Source: CAZWQR01 sp964638595 (GTDB lineage Bacteria > Patescibacteriota > Minisyncoccia > Minisyncoccales > PEYH01). From it: a DNA stretch of 5,547 nucleotides. Position 1 is the stretch's first letter, and each line of letters starts with the position of its first letter. The notes beneath the pieces are model-generated. The model did no database searches and had not been told where the DNA came from. It saw only the letters and a program-made list of their open reading frames with translations. The position numbers and the translations under genes were made by a program. Location of the stretch: NCBI GenBank assembly GCA_964638595.1, contig CAZWYU010000028.1, positions 1 through 5,547 on the forward strand. The letters run 5' to 3'. Of the stretch, positions 1 through 4,484 are shown in pieces.

Positions 1-63
1 CAAGCCTGCAAGCAGGCGCCAGTTTTCAAGACTGGTTCCTTAGCCAATTCGGAGCACCCCACC
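1..63 (-). tRNA. tRNA-Ser(UGA), 3' part cut off by window edge
   Basis: Decodes UCN serine codons. On the minus strand the anticodon stem CCAGT/ACTGG closes the loop CTTGAAA with anticodon TGA at 28-26. A D arm (TCC...GGA with GG in the loop) lies upstream, and a class II long variable arm (GCCTG-CTTG-CAGGC) follows. The T arm and acceptor 3' strand lie beyond base 1. The 5' end is uncertain (62-65), because one base more than usual separates the expected U8-G9 (56-55) from the TCC D stem. It lies downstream of tRNA-Ser(GCU) on the same strand and is probably co-transcribed with it. Confidence 0.88.
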
Positions 64-70
64 CCAAAGA

Positions 71-110
71 AGAGCAGAGGAAAGCAAAAGAAAGCGGAGA
101 AAAGCGGAGA
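71..110. repeat. 10-bp tandem repeat in the tRNA-Ser spacer
   Basis: The spacer between the two serine tRNA genes divides into four consecutive 10-bp blocks: agagcagagg, aaagcaaaag, aaagcggaga, aaagcggaga. The last two are identical and the first two are degenerate. The final copy overlaps the last bases of tRNA-Ser(GCU): acceptor 3' strand and discriminator, 105-110. This suggests the array grew by slippage from the tRNA 3' end. In the tRNA transcript it would be a pyrimidine-rich trailer with no evident hairpin. Confidence 0.7.
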
Positions 111-188
111 GGGTGGGATTCGAACCCACGAGGGATTTCTCCCAACACATTAGCAGTGTGTCGCTTTAGACCACTCAGCCACCTCTCC
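105..188 (-). tRNA. tRNA-Ser(GCU)
   Basis: Decodes AGC/AGU serine codons. The full cloverleaf is visible on the minus strand: acceptor GGAGAGG (188-182) pairs with CCTCTCC (112-106). The D stem is GCT/AGC. The anticodon stem ACACA/TGTGT encloses CTGCTAA, with anticodon GCT at 154-152. A long variable arm (GGGA...TCCC) marks it as class II, and the T arm is GTGGG-TTCGAAT-CCCAC. The discriminator is G (105). No CCA is encoded, since the next bases are CTT. It is first of a tandem serine pair, about 42 nt ahead of tRNA-Ser(UGA). Confidence 0.97.
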
Positions 189-202
189 ATTCCTATTTCT
201 AA

Positions 203-208
203 TTTATA
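203..208 (-). promoter_or_regulatory. Probable -10 box for the tRNA-Ser pair
   Basis: On the minus strand TATAAA lies 14 nt upstream of the tRNA-Ser(GCU) 5' end, a suitable distance for a short tRNA leader. No good -35 is spaced 16-18 bp away; a TTGAAA occurs 22 bp upstream, which is too far. The call rests on the -10 and its position only. Confidence 0.4.
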
Positions 209-255
209 CAATAGCTTATTTTTGATATCTTTTCAAATGTTTTGGGTTATGGGAA

Positions 256-284
256 TTGAAAATATTAAGGTTTCGTGCTACATT
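256..284 (+). promoter_or_regulatory. Promoter of tRNA-Arg (possibly also recG)
   Basis: A TTGAAA -35 (256-261), exactly 17 bp of spacer, and a TACATT -10 (279-284) are preceded by TGC, an extended -10 element. The predicted start near 291 leaves only about 3 nt before the mature tRNA-Arg 5' end at 294. No terminator-like hairpin follows the tRNA, so read-through into recG is plausible. Confidence 0.6.
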
Positions 285-293
285 TACAAAAAA

Positions 294-366
294 GTCCCCG
301 TAGTTCAATGGATAGAACATCTGGTTGCGGACCAGAAGGTTAGAGGTTCGACTCCTCTCGGGGACA
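294..366 (+). tRNA. tRNA-Arg(GCG)
   Basis: Acceptor GTCCCCG (294-300) pairs with CGGGGAC (359-365). The anticodon stem TCTGG/CCAGA encloses TTGCGGA, giving anticodon GCG (327-329), which reads CGC and, by wobble, CGU. The D loop (AATGGATA) contains the A20 position known as an arginine identity element, and C35 agrees with arginine identity. The T arm is AGAGG-TTCGACT-CCTCT. The discriminator is A366 and no CCA follows (CAG). Most bacteria read this box with ACG (A34 converted to inosine by TadA), so GCG is unusual. Confidence 0.95.
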
Positions 367-373
367 CAGCAAT

Positions 374-458
374 AAATTTTCAATCACCAATTATCAATCA
401 ATCGTTAATAACTCAATTATCAAAAAAATATACTTTAATTGAAAATTGATAATTAAAA
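374..458. repeat. AT-rich CAATT/TATCAA repeat-like spacer before recG
   Basis: This short gap between tRNA-Arg and recG is built of recurring short words: CCAATTATC (387-395), TCAATTATC (413-421) and the reverse-oriented TTGATAATT (446-454), with TTTTCAAT (377-384) opposed by ATTGAAAA (438-445). Direct and inverted copies mean the stretch can fold on itself. The 9-mer CCAATTATC recurs inside tsaD at 4724-4732, within a low-complexity insertion of similar composition. No protein or RNA gene is evident here. Confidence 0.5.
405..434 (+). promoter_or_regulatory. Possible own promoter for recG
   Basis: TATACT (429-434) is a good -10 match. TTAATA (405-410) at 18 bp spacing is a four-of-six -35 match. 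Transcription would start near 441, about 20 nt before the recG ATG. In DNA this AT-rich, chance matches are common, so this is tentative. Confidence 0.33.
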
Positions 459-460
459 TA

Positions 461-2560
461 ATGCGTCTTTCTACTCCCACGTCAGACATACCCAAAATCG
501 GACCAGTCTATGTCAAACGTTTAAAAAAAATAGGTATCCAAACAATAGGAGATCTCCTTTTTCATTTCCCAAGCCGTTATATCGATTTTTCAGAGATTAA
601 AAAGATAGCCGACTTAAAAATTAATGAAATCGCTTGTATTAAAGGAAATATTGAAAAAATAGAAAATCAAACTACTTTTAAAAGACATCTAACAATAACT
701 AAAGCTGTCATTAAAGATAAATCCGGAATAATTTCCGTCACTTGGTTTAACCAGCCATATCTTGTTAAGACTCTAAAAATCAATGATAAAGTTTGTTTGG
801 CTGGAAGAATTTCTATATCAAAAGAAGGGGCATATCTTTCAAATCCGGCTTATGAAAAAATATCAAGCCCGGAACTTGAAAACCTAAAGCATACAGCAAG
901 ATTGGTGCCTATCTATATTGAAACAAGAGGTATTAGCTCACGCTGGATAAGATATATAATTAAACCCTTGCTTGAAAAAACAAAAGATAGAATTCCAGAA
1001 ACTCTGCCTGAAAAAATTATTAAAGAGCAAAAACTTCTGCTCTTGAAAGAAGCCCTTTATCAGATTCACTTCCCTAAAACCAAAAAAATGGCAGAACAGG
1101 CAAAAAGGCGTTTTGCTTTTGAGGAACTATTTTTATTGGAGCTTTTTGTTTTAAGAAAAAAAGCCGAGAATTCCGAATTTAAAGCTCCGTCTATTCCTTT
1201 TAACTTAGACAAAACTAAAGATTTTGTCGCTGACTTACCGTTTAAACTAACTAAAGCACAAAAAAAGACAAGCTGGCAAATTTTAAAAGACTTAGAAAAA
1301 CAAAAACCAATGAATAGATTGCTCCAAGGAGATGTCGGCTCCGGTAAAACAGTAGTAGCTAGCCTAGCGGCCTTAAATGTAATTAAAAATGGTTATCAGG
1401 TAGCATTTATGGCACCAACTGAAATACTTTCTAAACAGCATTTTCAAACTTTAGCTATTTTTTTTAAAAACGCTAAAATAGAGATCGGGCTTTTAACGTC
1501 TAAAACAGATAAAATAGTTTCTAAGAAATTAAAAAGACAAAATATAGAAATTTCTAGAAAAAAACTTTTAGAAAAAACTTTAAATGGCAAAATTGACATT
1601 TTAATCGGCACCCATTCTTTAATTCAGGACAAAGTAAAATTTGGTAATTTGGCTTTTGTTGTTTTAGACGAACAGCACCGTTTTGGAGTTAAACAAAGGG
1701 CTAAATTATGTCAAAAAGAAAAAGACATTATTCCACACCTTCTTTCTATGACCGCCACTCCTATTCCCCGTAGTTTAGCTTTAACAATTTATGGAGATTT
1801 AGACCTATCTTTGATTGATGAAATGCCCAAAGGGAAAAGAAAAGTAGAAACAAGGCTGATATTAGAGACTGAAAGAGAAAAAGCTTACCAAATAATCAAA
1901 AAAGAAATCAAAAAAGGCAATCAGGCCTTTGTTATCTGCCCGAGAATAGAAAAAAAAGAGGAAAATGAAAATAATAGTTGGTCTGAAGTTAAAACCGTGA
2001 AACAAGAATTTGAAAACTTATCTAAAAAGATTTTTCCTCAATTTAGAATAGCTATACTCCATAGCAAGGTACCAGCTACCGAAAAAAATCAAATAATGAA
2101 AAATTTTCAAAAAGGAAAAATTGATATCTTGGTTTCTACTTCTGTTGTTGAAGTGGGTATTGATATTCCCAAGGCAACTGTAATGCTCATAGAAGACGCT
2201 GATAGATTTGGATTAGCCCAGTTACACCAATTCCGAGGACGAATAGGTAGAAAGGGCAATAAATCTTATTGTCTCCTTTTTTCCAAAAAAGCCAGCTCAA
2301 GACTTAAGGCTCTAGTTAAAATCCAAAATGGCTTGGAATTGGCGGAAAAAGATTTAAAAATTAGAGGACCGGGACAATTTTTAGGCACAAAACAATGGGG
2401 ACTGCCTGACGTTGCTATGAGCGCTTTAGACAATCTCTCTTTAGTTGAAATAGCTAGGGAAACAGCTAAAGAAATACTTCAGGGCGATATAGAGTTGAAA
2501 AAAAACCCGATTTTGAAAAAACGGGTACAGAAATTTCAACAAAAGATTCACCTGGAATAA
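461..2560 (+). CDS. recG: ATP-dependent DNA helicase RecG
   Basis: RecG is an SF2 helicase that remodels stalled replication forks and migrates branched DNA in the cytoplasm. The 699-residue product matches the usual length (about 690 in E. coli). The N-terminal wedge/OB-fold region spans about residues 1-150. Walker A GDVGSGKT is at 290-297, DEQH at 403-406, SMTATP from 429, motif V (VVEVGID) at 562-568 and QFRGRIGR at 590-597. The C-terminal RGPGQFLGTKQWG block from about 635 is the RecG-type translocation motif region. I chose the ATG at 461; an in-frame TTG at 446 would add five residues (MIIKI) but lies in repeat-like spacer. Neither start has a Shine-Dalgarno sequence. It may be co-transcribed with tRNA-Arg. 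Its stop is one base from the convergent glycosyltransferase stop. No key helicase residue is missing. Confidence 0.97.
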   Translation: MRLSTPTSDIPKIGPVYVKRLKKIGIQTIGDLLFHFPSRYIDFSEIKKIADLKINEIACIKGNIEKIENQTTFKRHLTITKAVIKDKSGIISVTWFNQPYLVKTLKINDKVCLAGRISISKEGAYLSNPAYEKISSPELENLKHTARLVPIYIETRGISSRWIRYIIKPLLEKTKDRIPETLPEKIIKEQKLLLLKEALYQIHFPKTKKMAEQAKRRFAFEELFLLELFVLRKKAENSEFKAPSIPFNLDKTKDFVADLPFKLTKAQKKTSWQILKDLEKQKPMNRLLQGDVGSGKTVVASLAALNVIKNGYQVAFMAPTEILSKQHFQTLAIFFKNAKIEIGLLTSKTDKIVSKKLKRQNIEISRKKLLEKTLNGKIDILIGTHSLIQDKVKFGNLAFVVLDEQHRFGVKQRAKLCQKEKDIIPHLLSMTATPIPRSLALTIYGDLDLSLIDEMPKGKRKVETRLILETEREKAYQIIKKEIKKGNQAFVICPRIEKKEENENNSWSEVKTVKQEFENLSKKIFPQFRIAILHSKVPATEKNQIMKNFQKGKIDILVSTSVVEVGIDIPKATVMLIEDADRFGLAQLHQFRGRIGRKGNKSYCLLFSKKASSRLKALVKIQNGLELAEKDLKIRGPGQFLGTKQWGLPDVAMSALDNLSLVEIARETAKEILQGDIELKKNPILKKRVQKFQQKIHLE
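2498..2526 (-). terminator. Intrinsic terminator of the glycosyltransferase gene
   Basis: Read on the minus strand, ACCCG (2526-2522), a 12-nt interval TTTTTTCAAAAT that can pair further internally, and CGGGT (2509-2505) form a hairpin. It is followed directly by an unbroken T run (2505-2498, the first T being the stem's last base). It begins about 36 nt past the glycosyltransferase stop codon. It lies entirely within recG's final codons, antisense to them, and has no T run in the recG direction, so it is directional. The stem is short but the T tract is strong. Confidence 0.65.
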
Positions 2561-2561
2561 A

Positions 2562-4115
2562 TTAGCGATATTTTGGAGTTGGCCAAAAACCCATATACTT
2601 GCCTAAAAGCAATCTTGTTTGTGCGTCTAGAGCAGGCAGAGAAACAAAAAACATCATTGTTATTGGAAAAAATATCCATTGCAAAGAAGCAAACAGAGCC
2701 CACCATTTGTTTTTTCCTTTCTTGGGTGGCAATAAATAAAAGGTATAATACATATAACTGAAAAGACCAATCATTGCTATTGTTAAAAATTTTCCGGTAA
2801 AACGAGGAAGATTATATGAAAGAAGAGTTTGATTAAATTCATGACCTCCTAAAAGGCTTGGGAGCCAACCCAAAACAGCTAAAAGAATCGGGGCACAAGC
2901 CCAATTCCAGTGACCTTCTATAACCTCAAAACTTAAGGCAAATTTTCTCTTCAAAGAAATTTTTTTGTTTTTCAAAAAACCAAAAAGAAAATAAGCAATT
3001 TCCGATGCTCCATAAGCCCATCTTTTTTGCTGTTTATAAACATTTTTTAAAGTTTTAAAAAATGTCTTGTCAATATTAGTATCCATAGAAACCGGACATA
3101 GAAGTGGCTCCACCCTATAGTCGCCGTCATAAAAAAGAAGACAGTGCCAAAAAATATGAGAATCGTCAGAAACAATATCGGGTCTTTTAAAACCGATATC
3201 CACTAAAGCATTAAAGGGCATAGAGTGAGAAGAAAAAGTAATGAGTTTTTCTTGTCTCTCTTGATTAGTAATATGCCAAAAACTAGTAGAAAAAGAAAAG
3301 AGTCTAGACAAGGCCGGCGCCTGCCAAACATTATTTAAAAATAAAGCAACGGGTTGATAACTTGTTCTTAAAGGTTTTTTAGTGGTTAAATAATGATAGC
3401 TCAAACAGCCAAAATAACCTTGGTTAGACACTGTGTCTATATCAAAAGAGGAAAAAATAACTTTTTTGTAATCAATTTTTTCTTGGTCAATAAAATCTTT
3501 AACTTTTTTGCAGGCCCAAACTTCGTTAGAGGCCTTTCCCATTATCTCTCCGGGTAAACCGTATGGATGTTGAGTAACTATTAACTTAAAAAACTTTTTT
3601 GAAAATTCCTTTTTTATTTTTTCTCCAGTTCTAAAGCTTTCTTCTCCTCCTTTTTCCTCTTGGGTTAAAACAACAATAAGTTTATTATTAGGGTATCTGC
3701 TATCTGCTAAACCCTGTATGGAATCTCTAACTAATTTATAGGGTTCATTGTACATAGGCAAAACCACTATTTGATAAAGCTCTTTCCAATCTTTTATACC
3801 TAAAACATTATCTGAATTTAAATTTAAGCTGTCTAATTTTTTTAACCAATTAGTATTTTCGCACTCCCGCATTCTTCTATAACCCGCCCTGATATAAAAA
3901 GAAAAATAAGCCGCTCTAAAAAACCAATAAGCCACAAAGATTAAAGTAAAAAAAGAAATAAATAAAGGAGCAAAATAAGACAGTAACAATGCCAAAAGAA
4001 GAGTACTCCAACTTATCAAACCGGGTAATATTTCGAAAAATCTATAAAGCCACCTCTCTTTCTTGTTCTTTAAATCAGAGGCATAAGCAACATTGAGATA
4101 ATACTTATCATCCAT
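2562..4115 (-). CDS. Membrane GT2-type glycosyltransferase (processive-like)
   Basis: Probably transfers sugar from a nucleotide-sugar donor to a surface polymer or lipid acceptor at the cytoplasmic membrane; substrate unknown. The 517-residue protein has two N-terminal membrane segments (about 32-48 and 51-68), a cytosolic catalytic domain (about 110-370) and three C-terminal segments (about 403-423, 443-462, 476-495). Catalytic signs are VVLPMYNEP (117-125), a DxD-type FDIDT (224-228), the SDDSH acidic motif (316-320) and QQKRW (362-366), the Q-x-x-R-W signature of cellulose-synthase-like enzymes. Where many GT2 proteins have an early Asp motif this one reads VVLTQEE (148-154). The start ATG (4115-4113) lacks a Shine-Dalgarno sequence and lies 11 nt after tRNA-Glu, suggesting co-transcription. 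Family is clear; a cellulose or hyaluronan role is not implied. Not bcsA: no PilZ domain is seen. Confidence 0.88.
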   Translation of the reverse strand: MDDKYYLNVAYASDLKNKKERWLYRFFEILPGLISWSTLLLALLLSYFAPLFISFFTLIFVAYWFFRAAYFSFYIRAGYRRMRECENTNWLKKLDSLNLNSDNVLGIKDWKELYQIVVLPMYNEPYKLVRDSIQGLADSRYPNNKLIVVLTQEEKGGEESFRTGEKIKKEFSKKFFKLIVTQHPYGLPGEIMGKASNEVWACKKVKDFIDQEKIDYKKVIFSSFDIDTVSNQGYFGCLSYHYLTTKKPLRTSYQPVALFLNNVWQAPALSRLFSFSTSFWHITNQERQEKLITFSSHSMPFNALVDIGFKRPDIVSDDSHIFWHCLLFYDGDYRVEPLLCPVSMDTNIDKTFFKTLKNVYKQQKRWAYGASEIAYFLFGFLKNKKISLKRKFALSFEVIEGHWNWACAPILLAVLGWLPSLLGGHEFNQTLLSYNLPRFTGKFLTIAMIGLFSYMYYTFYLLPPKKGKNKWWALFASLQWIFFPITMMFFVSLPALDAQTRLLLGKYMGFWPTPKYR

Positions 4116-4126
4116 AGTTTTGATTG

Positions 4127-4198
4127 CAGCGCCACGGGGAATCGAACCCCGATTGCTAGATTGAAAATCTAGAGTCCTAACCGTTAGACGATGGCGCC
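4127..4198 (-). tRNA. tRNA-Glu(UUC)
   Basis: Decodes GAA/GAG. On the minus strand acceptor GGCGCCA (4198-4192) pairs with TGGCGCT (4134-4128); the outermost pair is a G1-U72 wobble. The D stem is GTCT/GGAC. The anticodon stem CTAGA/TCTAG encloses TTTTCAA, with anticodon TTC at 4165-4163. The T arm is CGGGG-TTCGATT-CCCCG. The discriminator G (4127) is followed by CAA, so CCA is not encoded. It lies 11 nt upstream of the glycosyltransferase start on the same strand. Confidence 0.97.
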
Positions 4199-4211
4199 AT
4201 TAATTAGCCAT

Positions 4212-4240
4212 AGTATATAGTGAAAGTTGTAAAAAAGCAA
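4212..4240 (-). promoter_or_regulatory. Promoter of tRNA-Glu and likely the glycosyltransferase
   Basis: On the minus strand TTGCTT (-35, 4240-4235), a 17-bp spacer and TATACT (-10, 4217-4212) are well placed. The expected start near 4205 is about 7 nt before the mature tRNA 5' end. No other promoter fits between the tRNA and the glycosyltransferase gene, so this one probably serves both. Confidence 0.65.
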
Positions 4241-4244
4241 GCAG

Positions 4245-4370
4245 ACTGTTATCTTAAAGTTAAGGTTATTGAGCAAAGATCTCTCCACTGTTTCAAGGTT
4301 CTGTAAAGTAAGACTGTTTATATTGTCTCTGGGAGAACGCAAACAATACTTGGTTTTTTAAGATAACAGT
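4245..4370. repeat. 14-bp perfect inverted repeat enclosing 98 nt: structured RNA or MITE-like element
   Basis: The left arm actgttatcttaaa (4245-4258) is an exact reverse complement of 4357-4370. Pairing can continue inward: 4259-4264 with 4349-4354 (including G-U pairs), 4267-4271 with 4344-4348, and TCTCC (4282-4286) with GGAGA (4332-4336). This gives a long interrupted rod. On the plus strand the right arm ends in six T residues (4370-4375), resembling a terminated small RNA. However, no good plus-strand promoter is seen to its left. I recognise no RNA family. No clear target-site duplication supports a transposon. It sits between the divergent tRNA-Glu and tsaD promoters. Confidence 0.6.
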
Positions 4371-4384
4371 TTTTTGAATCAAAT

Positions 4385-4413
4385 TTGTACCATCTTGTTT
4401 TTTATGGTATAAT
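4385..4413 (+). promoter_or_regulatory. Promoter of tsaD
   Basis: TTGTAC (-35, 4385-4390), exactly 17 bp, and a perfect TATAAT (-10, 4408-4413) preceded by TGG, an extended -10. This is the strongest promoter match in the window. The predicted start near 4420 gives a leader of about 65 nt carrying the GGGGAC palindrome and the ribosome binding site. Confidence 0.75.
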
Positions 4414-4462
4414 AATCCAGTAATATCAAGGGTTTTCAGCCGATTTTTACTCTTCTTTTTTG

Positions 4463-4475
4463 GGGGACTGTCCCC
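4463..4475. repeat. GGGGAC-T-GTCCCC palindrome in the tsaD leader
   Basis: A perfect 6-bp inverted repeat around a single T, strikingly G/C-rich in an AT-rich spacer. In RNA it can form GGGGA-CUG-UCCCC. It resembles the compact palindromes of REP-type dispersed repeats, though only one copy is visible here. It directly abuts the GGTGA ribosome binding site. Confidence 0.6.
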
Positions 4476-4480
4476 GGTGA
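4476..4480 (+). promoter_or_regulatory. Ribosome binding site of tsaD
   Basis: GGTGA is complementary to UCACC in the usual 16S rRNA 3' end and lies 4 nt before the ATG at 4485. It supports this start and is the only Shine-Dalgarno-like site next to a start codon in the window. It touches the preceding palindrome, so folding could affect its access. Confidence 0.6.
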
Positions 4481-4484
4481 ATTT

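Noticed and set aside
26..211. Minus-strand open frame of 61 codons
   Set aside because: It lies across the two serine tRNA genes and their spacer, and its sequence is explained by the tRNAs.
294..366. GTCCCC/GGGGAC in the tRNA-Arg acceptor as a relative of the tsaD-leader palindrome
   Set aside because: The sequence is fully explained by the acceptor stem and the flanks differ.
156..449. Plus-strand open frame of 97 codons
   Set aside because: It covers tRNA-Ser(GCU) antisense, the promoter region and tRNA-Arg; the product reads as translated tRNA and repeats.
446..460. TTG start giving a 704-residue RecG
   Set aside because: No ribosome binding site, the extra residues are in repeat-like spacer DNA, and an ATG five codons later fits typical RecG N-termini.
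2690..2720. Possible recG terminator (CAAA...TTTG followed by a T run)
   Set aside because: Only a 4-bp A/T stem within glycosyltransferase codons and about 130 nt past recG; too weak to call.
2573..2761. Plus-strand open frame of 62 codons
   Set aside because: It is antisense to the glycosyltransferase C-terminus, with no ribosome binding site or recognisable protein features.
4128..4198. G1-U72 wobble at the end of the tRNA-Glu acceptor stem as an anomaly
   Set aside because: Wobble pairs at or near the end of tRNA-Glu acceptor stems are not rare in bacteria as far as I recall, and the rest of the cloverleaf is normal.
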